A stretch of 64,000 nucleotides of DNA from NCBI GenBank assembly GCA_030068145.1, contig JAPJBO010000016.1:124001-188000 (forward strand), read 5' to 3'. Positions within the stretch are counted from its first letter, which is position 1. Every line of letters begins with the position of its first letter. This stretch comes from Diplonema papillatum. Its lineage: Eukaryota; Euglenozoa; Diplonemea; Diplonemida; Diplonemidae. The position numbers and the translations under genes are program-made. This document shows positions 10,226 through 19,152 of the stretch, piece after piece. The notes below the pieces were generated by a model. The model worked only from the letters and a program-made list of their open reading frames with translations. It was not told the DNA's origin and made no database searches.

Positions 10226-11256
10226 GACACCTCGTACCCCGTCTTTAGCACAAGAAGGCGGACGATAACGTTTCGCGCGAGGCGGACTGCGAACTCGTCC
10301 TGCTCCGGACTGCTGGTTCCCACGCCTGTGAGAAGCTCGGCCAGTTGGCCGAGCAGGAACCCCGATTCGTGAGGGGCCTTCGTGAGGGGGACCACAAAGT
10401 GGAGGCGGAGCTCCATTAGGAGCACCGCCTTTTCCGTGCGGTCCATGTTGACCCAGAAAGCGGGGTCGAGCAGCACCGTCTCGCGGGGGGCGTCGACCGA
10501 GATTCCGCCTTCCGAGTAATCGCTCTCCCCTCCGCGGACCGAGGGAAGAGCGTCCCCGTTTTCCGAGGCCTGGGAGTTGGCGCGCGACTGTGCTGCGTCC
10601 GGTGTCGCGCGCGGCGCTGGCGGTGCCTTCTTCAGCTGGGCTATCTCAGCCCGCAGCTCGGCCATCTCGGCCTTGCGGTCTTTCTCCATCCGCTCGATGA
10701 GAGCGATGATGGCGTTGTCAACCGGGGGGGGCGTGATGGGGGGTGAGCGCGATCGGGAAACGGGTCGGGCGTGGGGGACTCCAGGGGGCCGTAAACCGGT
10801 GCCGCGGCCTGCTGAGGCCGTTCTGTGTGCATCTTCAACGCCGCCGGCTATCGGCGTTTCGTCCTCGATGTCCTCCGTGTCTTCCTCGTCTTCCTCGCTC
10901 GTCTCCTCCAGGTCCGTGTCATAGTCGATGTTGAGACGCGCCATTTCTGCCGCCACCACTTCCGGTGCCTTCTTGTGCAGCTGCCAGAAAGACAGCAGAA
11001 GCCGGGAGCCCATCAGGCTCGACACCGCAGCCGCCTCCACGCCCAGAACCCCGGCTACCACGGCGCGCAGCTGGCGCACCGCGGTCTCCTCCGTGCGTGA
11101 AAACCGCGACCTTACGAAGGTGGTCGCCTCGCCCGTCAACAGCTTCACCCCTCTCAGGGGTTTGCTCCCTGTCACCCGCTCGAAAGCTGCAGCGAGCTCG
11201 CTTGGATACGAGAACCTGCTCTTTCTCGACGGGGTGCCCCACAACATGGTAGACAT
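10000..11256 (-). CDS. Gag-like frame of DIRS-like fossil 1
   Basis: A 418-codon frame starts at an ATG and lies directly upstream of the recombinase, as gag does in DIRS elements. It has a charged acidic region (EETSEEDEEDTEDIEDE), a coiled-coil-like segment rich in Glu, Lys and Ala (RMEKDRKAEMAELRAEIAQL) and a basic C terminus. No zinc knuckle is visible. The gag call rests on position and on the similar layout of the second copy, not on a diagnostic motif. Confidence 0.6.
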   Translation of the reverse strand: MSTMLWGTPSRKSRFSYPSELAAAFERVTGSKPLRGVKLLTGEATTFVRSRFSRTEETAVRQLRAVVAGVLGVEAAAVSSLMGSRLLLSFWQLHKKAPEVVAAEMARLNIDYDTDLEETSEEDEEDTEDIEDETPIAGGVEDAHRTASAGRGTGLRPPGVPHARPVSRSRSPPITPPPVDNAIIALIERMEKDRKAEMAELRAEIAQLKKAPPAPRATPDAAQSRANSQASENGDALPSVRGGESDYSEGGISVDAPRETVLLDPAFWVNMDRTEKAVLLMELRLHFVVPLTKAPHESGFLLGQLAELLTGVGTSSPEQDEFAVRLARNVIVRLLVLKTGYEVSWDGAQAVSDTFFGAPKVPDYLKKSMDVADTFRKKKPKPETTTTTTRANQEGKGPFRPREKGAKTGSKTAANSGR

Positions 11257-11285
11257 TTAGGTGTTTTATATATTTTTCGTTGAAC

Positions 11286-11345
11286 GCAGTGCCTGATCGT
11301 TTTTTACGTAAAGCTGGATTCAGGACGCAAGTGAAAACGCCACGG
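11286..11345 (+). repeat. Dispersed 60-bp repeat, copy 1
   Basis: The words CTGATCGTTTTTTACGTA, then GGACGCAAGTGAAAACGCCAC match 47887-47945 with few differences. It lies just upstream (minus-strand sense) of the gag-like start. The other copy lies beside the GTCATCGCT dispersed repeat. Confidence 0.7.
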
Positions 11346-11394
11346 TTTGCGGCGACGAGCTTCTCATTTCCTCCAACATTTAATGTTTGGTAAA

Positions 11395-11700
11395 AAAAAA
11401 AAATCTGCCGGTAGTTTTCGCCACAAGAAAAACACCACCAGGTTTTCGCGAGAGAAATTTCCACCAATAGTTTCCGTTGTAGACAGTTTCCGCCAACAAT
11501 TTCCCACGAAAGAAATTTCCGCAAGTAGTTTCCGCCACGAGAAATTTCTTCACGACAACGGAAATGGTGGAGATTTCTCTCGTGGCAGGAACCTGATGGA
11601 AACTTCTCATGGCAATAACTACCGGCGGAAATTTCTCATGGCGAAAAACGTTGGGCGGAAATTTCTTACGGCGAAAAATGTTGGGAGGCTTTTTGTTCCG
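11395..11700. repeat. Satellite in opposed orientations (TTTCCGCCAA / TTGGCGGAAA type)
   Basis: The left half (about 11400-11545) repeats GAAATTTCCGCCAATAGTTT-type units. The right half (about 11555-11690) has the complementary GGCGGAAATTTCTCATGGCG units. The block as a whole is therefore an imperfect large inverted repeat made of about 36-bp units. A single unit occurs at 1187-1225. Confidence 0.8.
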
Positions 11701-12025
11701 GATACGATTGGTGGAAACTTCCTTGTGTACTGTCTCCTTCTACAGTTCTTCAAATCCTTTCTGCTTAGATCGATTGTCGCAAAACGCTTCTTGCTTGACG
11801 AAGAGACAACCGAGACAGCTGAGCAGCAGATAGCAAGAAAAAGCGGGCCAAGATACCTAGCTGAGCGCTGAAGTTGGAAGACACCGTCTTTTTTGACTCA
11901 GCTCAATGCAGTTTCACTGTATTTCACTGCTTATTCTATTGCGCGAGCTAGTTATATACCTAGCAGAGTTATGTGCTAGGAATTTCCCAAGATTTCCCAG
12001 GATTTAGGTCCCTTTCTCGCTTTTT
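11701..12025. other. No recognisable gene
   Basis: The stretch holds the GAGCTAGTTATA palindromic word near 11945 and TTTCCCAAGATTTCCCAGGATT just before the LINE target repeat. Nothing coding was recognised. Confidence 0.5.
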
Positions 12026-12162
12026 CACGCTTTTTCGTCGTCTTGTTGCGTTAGTGGGGAGTCATTTGCAAGCAAATGAGTACCACACTATGCCAGCTTT
12101 TCGCTACGTGACTCCAGAAGGGTCACTTTTTCCGCGCTTTCGGCGCGGCGCAACTCTAGTCG
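12026..12162. repeat. Left direct repeat flanking the LINE (probable target duplication)
   Basis: This 137-bp segment is repeated at 19413-19547 with a single 2-bp length difference (CGTCGTCTTG versus CGTCGTTG). It contains GTGGGGAGTCATTTGCAAGC and CTTTCGGCGCGGCGCAACTC. The outside flanks differ and the inside edge is the LINE, so it is best read as a target-site duplication. The ORF2 frame of the LINE runs about 60 nt into it before stopping at 12104. Confidence 0.85.
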
Positions 12163-15100
12163 GTCGCAACTGTTGTTGGCAGTTGCTCACGATCTCATAA
12201 TCCGAAAAGGAATCGGAGTCTTCGCTTTCTCGTTTGCGCCGATAGGCACGCCGCGATGCGGAGGACGTGAGTAGCCGGGAAGAGCCGGCGGGAGGGCGCG
12301 ATCGTTGTGTGACCCGTGGAGGGTCGGAACCTGAATCAGTAAAAGGGCCCGAGTCAGGGCCTGCCATCGAAGAGGGCCGGGCGGGGCCGGGTGGGCGCGG
12401 TGTGTTCGGGCCGGCGAGGCCAGTGCCGTCGTCGCCGAGATCGGCGCGTCGTCGTCGTCGTGCGCGCAGCGCGGCTGCGGGAGAGGCCGTGGGGGTGCAT
12501 GGCGCGGGTCGCTTCCTGCCTGCTGGCGGGGGGGCGCGCTTCGGGGGCGACTTCGTCGTCCGCCTCCTCCGGCCACGGCTGGTAGGTGTTCCAGGTGGGG
12601 ACGGCGCGCGCCGCTTCCGGCCTGTGAGGCCGTCGCTCTCGCCTAGGCTGCGACCGCCACCGCCGCCGCCGCCGCGATCCCCGCCGCGTCCGCTGCCGCG
12701 ACCGCCGCCGCGTGCGCGGCCGCGACCAGTGCCGCGGCCGCCGCCACCGTCTCCGTCACTGTCGTCTCCGCCGCCTCGGCCGCCGCGGCCGCGGCCACGG
12801 CCGCGGCAGCGGCCGCCACGACCACCGCCACCCCCGTCGCCACTGCTGCTGTCGCGGCCAGCACCACCCCTGTGATGCCCCCGTCCGCAGCACGCGTCAG
12901 CGTTCGGGCAGGTCCCGCATCGCGTCAGCCGATGCGCCCGGCAGCACTGAATGCGCAGGCCGTCGTCCGGTTGGTGGTGCACCTGGCAGCACTGGTCCAC
13001 TACAAGGCTGTAGTTTCTCCGCATGCCCGAGCACATTGCGCACTTCTGCTTCGCGCACGCGTGACAGACGGACTGTGAGCGGAGCAGGGGGTCTGCCTGC
13101 GACTCCGGGACGAGCACCGGGAGGCGTGGTCGTTGCGGCATTGGTGTGGGCTCGGCCCAGCGCGCCGAACGCTGCGCTCGCCTCGTCGCGTCATAGAGCG
13201 GGAACACGTCCCCGCCCCAGTTCTTCCCGTCCCCGAGCGCCGCACGCGGGAAGTTCATCTCCAAGACTTCGAACGTCTCCTCCCCCCCAGCGAAATGTGG
13301 CCGCGGTGTCAGACCACCCCACAGCATCGGCGCCCCCAGCGTCCTCATCGAGCCCACCCGGTCTTTCCGTTCGGCCGGAAGCGGCGACGGCAGCTGCAGT
13401 TCCCGACACAGGCGGCACAGCGTCGCTAGCATCGTCCAAAGGGTTTTCCCCCTTCGGTTGGCGGCGAGGTTCGGGGGGCCCAGGATGTCGTGCCCGGTGA
13501 AGACCTCGAAGTCGACGGCCAACTCGATGTTCGACACTTCGCCAGTGTCCGTCCACTGCAATGCCGACAGCCAGCCCTTCATCGCCCGCATCGTCCGTCC
13601 CCCATACGGCCACTTCGGCGGCTCATCCGGTAGGCGCCCGAAGTCAAACAGGTGTCGGACCGCCGGCCGCGACGTTGCCGCCCTCCAGGGGTGGATCGGC
13701 TGTACCGCTGCCAGACGGCCACGTTCTGACTCTTCGCGCGCCACGTACACCGACGCCATGAAATGGTGCAAGGCCGCCGCGTCGACCGGCGCGCCTTCCA
13801 CGATTACCCCGTGCACGCGCGTACAAGACGGCCACCGCGCACGGTCCGCCCGCATGAGCTCAGCAAAGCAGGGGCGGCGGCGAATCTCGTCGTACGCAGG
13901 GCACTCCCACCACAAGTGATCCGCCGTGTCGTGGGCGTGGCGGTCACAGTCCCTGCAACACCGGTCCGGCGGCGGGCGCCGCTCACCCGTGGAGGAGCCT
14001 CCGTCTTCGCCAGCCTGCTCGTCGAAGCTACCGGACGCATCTGATGCGGTCGACGTCGTCGACGACGCCGTCGTTGACGCGGGAGAGCTCGCCGAACCTT
14101 CCGATCCCGCCGCCTCTTCCCCCGCACGCGCATTCCGCCCCCACCGAGCCGCAAGGAAAACACCCCCGGACAGGATGACGGTCAGCGCGCGCCTCACACC
14201 GCCGTCGGCCGCAGAACAGAGATCCCCGCCCTCGAAGCCAATGCCCGCGACCGACAGCCCATCCGCAATGGCGATCCCTACCGGCCCCAGGCGCGCCCTC
14301 GGCAAAAACGTTTCGTGCCGCTCGTACAACCTCACGATGTTCCGCATGCGCGCACACACGCGTGGCAGCCGCTCGCAGGTGTCGAATAACGCGCACAGAA
14401 TCCTGTACGGCCGAGCGATCATCGGATCCAGACGGTGATCCTTCGCCAAGATCGATAGCACCGCCGTCACGTTCCTCGACGGGTGCTTGCTCCCAAAAGC
14501 GCCCCTCACGATCCGCGTCCGGAGTCCCTTCAGGCGCGTCTGCGTGTACGTCTCGTAGGAGCACCCGGTAAGGACACTGCTGAGCACGTTCGAACTCGCC
14601 ACCTCGCAGCGGACATCGAACGGAAGCTTCGAGGTGCCCAGCCTGTCTATCAGACCGTCATGTGCGCTCAGACGCGCATCGTTGGCCCGACCCGTTTGGA
14701 CGCTCTCCACACTCGTTCGCACCCCGAGGATCTTCGCAGCCGTCGCCGTCGCTATGGCCTCGCCGTCCACCTTCACCGCGCTGGCGTACGGACGCCGCCT
14801 GCGCTGTTGCGTCGAGCCCGCATGGATGCCCATCGCCAAGGTTTTCGCCATGTTCAGGCGCATCCCGGTCAGGGCACAGAACCGCGCGACGATGTCGACC
14901 GCCTGCTGCAGCTCGGCTTCCGCCGCCGCGAAGAGCGTGGCATCATCCGCCAGCGACTCCGACGAAACCTCCGGTACGCGCGCCGACACCGCTCGGAGCA
15001 CAATCGACAGCAAGGCGTTGATGAGGATCACCGAAAGTGGGCACCCCTGCAAGATACCGTTGGTGACCTCAAACTCGGAGCCCACGCCGAGCGGCAGCTT

Positions 15101-16585
15101 GAACCGTCGCTTCATGCCGCGGTACATGGCGCGCAGGGGGCGCAGGATGCGCGCGTCGAGGCCCATCTCTTCGGCGAGCCGGAGAACGATCCCCTGCGGT
15201 ACCCGGTCGAAGCACTTCGCGAAATCGAGTGCGACCATGTACAGCGACTTCGACTCGTCGAGCAGCGTCTCCTCGATCAGCGTCGTCAGCTCCATGAGGA
15301 CGTCGTCCGTCCGATGCCCTCTGCGGAAGCCGTGCTGCGACGGAAGAATCCAGCCGTCCTGCCACTCCATGACGTCTTGCAAACGCCTGCAGGCCCACAA
15401 CCGATAGACGCAGCTCGTCACGGTGATTGGCCGCAAGTTCGTTGGCGAGGTGTCGTCGGTCTTTGGTATGAGCGACACCAACGACGTCAGCATACCCTTC
15501 GGCCACTCCCCTCGCTCCTCCACCAGATTGAAAAGCGTCGCGAACCCGTCCAGCAGCTCGTCGGGCAGGGCCTTCAGCTCGTCCAAACGCCAGCCGTCCA
15601 CCCCACACGCCGTAGTCTTCTTCTTCCGCTTGTTGAGCACATCCCGTAGCTCGCTCCCGGTCACATCCCGCAGGTCCATCTGGCGGCGGGGAATAAAACC
15701 CTCGAAGGCCCTGCGGAACGCCTCGTACTCGGGCTCTGGGCGTCCTTCCCCGTACATGCGCAGGATCGGGTCCCACGCCTCCTGCAGCACCTCGTCCATC
15801 TCCTCGACGTTGGCGGTGAGCCGCCCATCCGCCGTCCGCACCGCATCGGCCGCCTGCCCCGGACCCCCCCGCAGCATCGACACAAGAGCCCGGCGATCCG
15901 TCCCAAACATCGTCAGCTGCCTCTCTTGTTGCTGCCTCTTCCGCACCCTCGCCGCAGCCGCGTTGAATCTCGCACTGCGCAGTCGTACGTCGTGCAAGTA
16001 AACGCGGGCGACCTCTGCGCTCGGCGGGTCGGAGGGGGGCGGCTCGCCGACCCCGCCGCCACGGATCACGGCGAGACAGCGCAGCCAGCACAAGCGGAGT
16101 TCTTGGGGCACCTGGAATGGTCCGGACGCTTCTAGGCGAGCTCGCTGGTAGACGTAGTGCTCCAGACGCCGGATCGCATTCCCGTGCCTCAGCTCCGTCT
16201 CGCACGCCACGCCCCGGTCCGGCGTACTCCTCGCCGCAACGCGAGTCATCTTCAGCTCCGAGTTACCGCGGCCGGTGTGCGCACGTCTCTCACAGGCAGG
16301 CATCCCGCTGCGGTCTAGCAGGTACTGCTCGCACATTGCGGAGAGCGCCATCCACGCCCCTTCGACGTCCCCCTCGCGGGCGGCGGCGCACACGGCATCC
16401 AGCCTCGGGACCTCGACGACCCTACCTGCCGGCTTCACGGGTATCGCTCGCGGCACGTTGAACCTCCATGTCTGCTGTTCGAACGCCTGCACCGCGAGTC
16501 GAATCCGGACGCAGCGGTGGCCCCTCACGCTCCCTACCCCGATCGTCTCGCATGCAACAAAGGCGGACGCGGCCGCGCGGTTCAT
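12104..16585 (-). CDS. LINE ORF2: reverse transcriptase with zinc knuckle and Cys-rich, RGG tail
   Basis: A 1493-codon frame encodes the polymerase of the LINE. RT motifs are clear: SLVSLIPK near 370, ALDFAKCFD with the first catalytic Asp near 454, GILQGCPLS at 510-518 and LADD at 546-549 in place of the usual YADD or FADD. A CCHC knuckle (C877-x2-C880-x9-H890-x4-C895) followed by PAYDEIR is standard for LINE C termini. Then come a region with VSNIELAVDFEVFTG (1018-1031) and a Cys/His-rich cluster (1174-1238). An RGG/RG tract (about 1245-1315) and a basic tail follow. The VSNIELAVDF region and the Cys cluster recur in fragments elsewhere in the window, so they belong to the family. The last 20 or so codons lie in the flanking repeat. 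Confidence 0.93.
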   Translation of the reverse strand: MNRAAASAFVACETIGVGSVRGHRCVRIRLAVQAFEQQTWRFNVPRAIPVKPAGRVVEVPRLDAVCAAAREGDVEGAWMALSAMCEQYLLDRSGMPACERRAHTGRGNSELKMTRVAARSTPDRGVACETELRHGNAIRRLEHYVYQRARLEASGPFQVPQELRLCWLRCLAVIRGGGVGEPPPSDPPSAEVARVYLHDVRLRSARFNAAAARVRKRQQQERQLTMFGTDRRALVSMLRGGPGQAADAVRTADGRLTANVEEMDEVLQEAWDPILRMYGEGRPEPEYEAFRRAFEGFIPRRQMDLRDVTGSELRDVLNKRKKKTTACGVDGWRLDELKALPDELLDGFATLFNLVEERGEWPKGMLTSLVSLIPKTDDTSPTNLRPITVTSCVYRLWACRRLQDVMEWQDGWILPSQHGFRRGHRTDDVLMELTTLIEETLLDESKSLYMVALDFAKCFDRVPQGIVLRLAEEMGLDARILRPLRAMYRGMKRRFKLPLGVGSEFEVTNGILQGCPLSVILINALLSIVLRAVSARVPEVSSESLADDATLFAAAEAELQQAVDIVARFCALTGMRLNMAKTLAMGIHAGSTQQRRRRPYASAVKVDGEAIATATAAKILGVRTSVESVQTGRANDARLSAHDGLIDRLGTSKLPFDVRCEVASSNVLSSVLTGCSYETYTQTRLKGLRTRIVRGAFGSKHPSRNVTAVLSILAKDHRLDPMIARPYRILCALFDTCERLPRVCARMRNIVRLYERHETFLPRARLGPVGIAIADGLSVAGIGFEGGDLCSAADGGVRRALTVILSGGVFLAARWGRNARAGEEAAGSEGSASSPASTTASSTTSTASDASGSFDEQAGEDGGSSTGERRPPPDRCCRDCDRHAHDTADHLWWECPAYDEIRRRPCFAELMRADRARWPSCTRVHGVIVEGAPVDAAALHHFMASVYVAREESERGRLAAVQPIHPWRAATSRPAVRHLFDFGRLPDEPPKWPYGGRTMRAMKGWLSALQWTDTGEVSNIELAVDFEVFTGHDILGPPNLAANRRGKTLWTMLATLCRLCRELQLPSPLPAERKDRVGSMRTLGAPMLWGGLTPRPHFAGGEETFEVLEMNFPRAALGDGKNWGGDVFPLYDATRRAQRSARWAEPTPMPQRPRLPVLVPESQADPLLRSQSVCHACAKQKCAMCSGMRRNYSLVVDQCCQVHHQPDDGLRIQCCRAHRLTRCGTCPNADACCGRGHHRGGAGRDSSSGDGGGGGRGGRCRGRGRGRGGRGGGDDSDGDGGGGRGTGRGRARGGGRGSGRGGDRGGGGGGGRSLGESDGLTGRKRRAPSPPGTPTSRGRRRRTTKSPPKRAPPPAGRKRPAPCTPTASPAAALRARRRRRADLGDDGTGLAGPNTPRPPGPARPSSMAGPDSGPFTDSGSDPPRVTQRSRPPAGSSRLLTSSASRRAYRRKRESEDSDSFSDYEIVSNCQQQLRPTRVAPRRKRGKSDPSGVT

Positions 16586-16591
16586 CAGGGC

Positions 16592-17443
16592 TTAGTCGAT
16601 GCGCGTGCCAGACGTGTTCGTGCCCGTGTAGGTGTTGGGCGGTCGTCCTCCTTCGCACGCCGCCTGCAGCTGCGCTGCGTCCGTCCACCCGTTGCTGAGG
16701 GCATGCCGAAGCGCCGGCGATCGCTCAAGGTCCGTGTTGAAGTTGCCCATCACGACCGCCGGGGCCTGCCCCACTATGGCCTGCGCCTCGAAGAGGACCG
16801 TCTGCAGGAGCCGCTCCCGGGACGCTGCTGCCGTGTTCCCCGATGGGGCGTAGACCGCAAAAAAGTGCACGAACATCCGTCCGACCCCCGTCGCGATCAT
16901 CGTGTGGATGACCCGGTTGCGCGGGTATCTCGCGAGACCGTGCGCCGTCGACGGGTCGAGGTGGAAGACGCTGTGGGGGCCGCCGCAACCGCCGAAGCGC
17001 AGCAAGCACTGTCCGCACGGAAACCCGCATTCCGGGCAGAAGGGGGGCGGAGTCGTTGTGCTTACCAGGCAGCCGGGGGTGGCCCACCTGCTGCCCAACG
17101 AATCGCTGCAGGAAGTGGGAACCCACGTCCCGCGCGCGATGCAGCACGTGCGCAGCAACGTACCGGGCTGCGCCGGTCGGCCGTCGGCGACGTCCGCGGC
17201 GGGCGACGTCCGCGGCGGAAAGCCGCCGCGGCGGCCGAGGCGAGCGTTCGGCGCCCGGGGCCAGGGTTGGGATGCACATCCCCACATCGCATCAAGCGGG
17301 CTCCCGCAGCATCGCCGTCCGCGCGGGCGTCGTGGCTTGACGGCAGTCAGGCGCGCGAGCACGTGACACACACGCTGGCGCCGCACTCTTCGCACCTCCT
17401 CTGCATGCGGCCATTTTGGATTGTCTTCTGACAATCGCCGCAT
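16592..17443 (-). CDS. LINE ORF2 N-terminal part: APE-type endonuclease
   Basis: This 283-codon frame is in the same frame as the RT ORF and ends at a TAA (16592-16594), three codons before the ATG of the RT ORF. The C-terminal half has endonuclease hallmarks: HFFAVYAPSGN, VVMGNFNTDL, GWTDAAQ and NTYTGTNTSGTRID. In APE nucleases the GNFN position is normally GDFN, with the Asp catalytic, so this copy is probably impaired. The usual N-terminal QE-motif region is not recognisable. In another frame near 17278 a GDVHPNPGP word appears, resembling the 2A-like or linker motif often found at ORF2 starts of other LINEs. EN and RT are therefore one ORF2 with a premature stop in this copy. Confidence 0.8.
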   Translation of the reverse strand: MRRLSEDNPKWPHAEEVRRVRRQRVCHVLARLTAVKPRRPRGRRCCGSPLDAMWGCASQPWPRAPNARLGRRGGFPPRTSPAADVADGRPAQPGTLLRTCCIARGTWVPTSCSDSLGSRWATPGCLVSTTTPPPFCPECGFPCGQCLLRFGGCGGPHSVFHLDPSTAHGLARYPRNRVIHTMIATGVGRMFVHFFAVYAPSGNTAAASRERLLQTVLFEAQAIVGQAPAVVMGNFNTDLERSPALRHALSNGWTDAAQLQAACEGGRPPNTYTGTNTSGTRID

Positions 17444-18780
17444 TCAAACTCCACTGGAGCCCGCACTCCATCGGTCAGCTCGTGCCGGTGATCGGCCTTC
17501 TCACCCTCGACCGGCTCCTTCAGACGCTGGCGCGGCGGGGACAGCATCTCGACCACACCGGCCACAGCTCGCCGGATTAGCGACTGTCCCGCTTCCGCCG
17601 GCTGCGCCACCTCCTCGTGCTTCCGCTTGTTGGACGGAGCCGGCTGCGGATCCGTGTGCACTTCGGCGGCGGGCAGCTTCATGCGCCGCCTCTGGCCGGG
17701 CGCCGTCGGGAGGGAGGAGGCGAGGCGCTTGGAACGCGGCCGCGGCATCTCGCCCTTGTCGTAGTCGTTGACGACAATGAAGGGCGACCCTTCCCTTTCG
17801 ATCACCCGAAACGGCGGGCCGCCATCCCCCGTCACCACGCACGTCCGCATGCCGCTTCTCACGAAGGATGTCGTGACCGTCGCAGCCCAGCCAGCGAGCC
17901 TGAGCAGCATCTCGACGTCGGCCTCGTGTTCTCGCGCCCTGGCACCGGACACGAGGTACCGCAGTTTCGTTTCGAGCGGGGGCGCCGCGTGCTCACCAGC
18001 AGCCGCCCGCACGCGCGCCAGCATCCCCGAGCCGCGCGCCCGCAGCAGAAGACGTCTTCCACCAAGAACAACACCGCCCCCGGCCTCGCCGCACTTCTTC
18101 AACAACGCCAACGCGGTCTCCCGCGTCACGTCCGCATTTAATGCGACGACCGGCGTGGCGTCGCGCGCTTCCCTCCCGACTGGTCGCCAGAAGCAGCCAT
18201 CCCTACCCGACCCCTGCAAGATGGCGTCCATGTGTCCCGCAGGTACGCGAACCAGGAGTTCACGGCGGCCCTGCTGCGACGTCACGCCCCACATGGAGGC
18301 CGCTTCGAGGCGCGTCTGCGCCGAAGTCGCCTTCACCGCCCGGCGGCAGAGACGCGTCATCGCCGTGTGCGGGTCCTTCTCCACGCATGCCCACGTTTCG
18401 GCCGCCGTGTGCTTGCGTGCCACGGTGAGGACGAGTACCGCCGTGGCCGCGCCGGGCTTCTGTCCGCCTTCTGTCGCCGCCTGCCGGACCTTCCCTACCT
18501 TCCCGGCCTGCCGAACGTCCCCGTGCGTCCACAGGTGCATCCGCTGCACCACGCCCGTCTCCATGAGGACGTGGCGCGCCTCGCTCTTCTCGAACGGCTG
18601 TCGGCACAACACCGCGTACCGAACCTCCTCTGTCGCCAGCGCCGCAGCATCGACCGCCACGCCCATCGCCGTCTCGGCCTCATCGACGCTGGGTGCGACC
18701 CAGAGCCCCTCCTTCTTCGCCTCGAATGAGCACGACTCGAGGATCGGCACGTTCCAGTCGAAACTGTGCACGCCGCACAC
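17347..18780 (-). CDS. LINE ORF1 protein with C-terminal Cys-rich finger
   Basis: A 477-codon frame lies upstream of the endonuclease and overlaps it by about 97 nt. The C terminus carries three CxxC-type pairs (CGDCQK, CEECGA, CVTCSRA), a finger suited to nucleic-acid binding. The middle is Ala/Arg-rich with a basic patch (PRPRSKRLASS and NKRKHEE). LINE ORF1 proteins bind element RNA and are poorly conserved, so the assignment rests mainly on position. The codon at 18780 is GTG; the first in-frame ATG is at 18666. The frame stays open upstream through a polyglutamine tract to 19152, with no ATG, so the true start is unclear. Confidence 0.75.
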   Translation of the reverse strand: MCGVHSFDWNVPILESCSFEAKKEGLWVAPSVDEAETAMGVAVDAAALATEEVRYAVLCRQPFEKSEARHVLMETGVVQRMHLWTHGDVRQAGKVGKVRQAATEGGQKPGAATAVLVLTVARKHTAAETWACVEKDPHTAMTRLCRRAVKATSAQTRLEAASMWGVTSQQGRRELLVRVPAGHMDAILQGSGRDGCFWRPVGREARDATPVVALNADVTRETALALLKKCGEAGGGVVLGGRRLLLRARGSGMLARVRAAAGEHAAPPLETKLRYLVSGARAREHEADVEMLLRLAGWAATVTTSFVRSGMRTCVVTGDGGPPFRVIEREGSPFIVVNDYDKGEMPRPRSKRLASSLPTAPGQRRRMKLPAAEVHTDPQPAPSNKRKHEEVAQPAEAGQSLIRRAVAGVVEMLSPPRQRLKEPVEGEKADHRHELTDGVRAPVEFECGDCQKTIQNGRMQRRCEECGASVCVTCSRA

Positions 18781-19152
18781 GGTCGCCTTACGTCTGACGA
18801 CGTCTACCCACTGCTGATGTTGCCGCTGCTGCGGTTGCTCTTGTTGTTGCGGTCGGTTCCGCCGTTGCTGTTGCGGTTGCTGTTGTTGCTGTGGCTGTTG
18901 TTGCTGTTGCGGTTGCCTCTGTTGCTGTCGCTGCTGTTGTTGTGGTTGCTGTTGTGCTTGTTGCCGCGGTTGCCGTTGTTGTTGTGGCTGTCGCTGCTGT
19001 TGCTGGTGCTGTTGCTGTTGCTGTTGTTGCTGTTGCTGCTGGTGCGGTTGCTGTTGCTGTTGCTGTTGTTGCTGGTGCGGTTGCTGTTGCTGTTGTTGCT
19101 GTTGCGGTTGCTGTTGCTGTTGCTGTTGCTGTTGTTGCTGTTGCGGTGCTCC
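18781..19152 (-). repeat. CAG/CAA (polyGln) tract in frame with LINE ORF1
   Basis: The plus strand reads TTG/CTG triplets almost throughout. On the minus strand in the ORF1 frame this gives about 120 codons, mostly Gln with some Pro, Arg and His. There is no stop until TGA at 19153-19155 and no ATG. It may be a translated leader or an expanded repeat in the 5' UTR that happens to be in frame. Confidence 0.85.

Larger units (their letters stand above)
8859..11256 (-). mobile_element. DIRS-like tyrosine-recombinase retroelement fossil 1
   Basis: Family: DIRS-order (tyrosine-recombinase) retrotransposon, minus strand. Parts in order are a gag-like frame, a tyrosine recombinase and a short stretch resembling the segment that precedes RT in the second copy (shared RRPK and DIAFPY/DVDFPY words). 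A palindrome bounds the 3' side. It is incomplete, because no RT core was seen. The gag and recombinase frames are long and open, so the copy is not ancient, but it is not a whole element. Confidence 0.75.

Noticed and set aside
8847-10268. 473-codon plus-strand frame
   Set aside because: It is antisense to the recombinase, and the composition is Ser/Arg-rich as expected of a shadow.
15069-16205. 378-codon minus-strand frame inside ORF2
   Set aside because: It is an Arg/Ala/Gly-rich shifted reading of the RT region without motifs.
12267-16595. Several long plus-strand frames (up to 388 codons) opposite the LINE
   Set aside because: They are antisense readings of a GC-rich coding region; RT, EN and zinc motifs are all on the minus strand.
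17062-17295. 2A-type ribosome-skipping peptide (GDVHPNPGP)
   Set aside because: It is not in the ORF1 or EN frame seen here and the usual Glu is His, so skipping activity is not supported.
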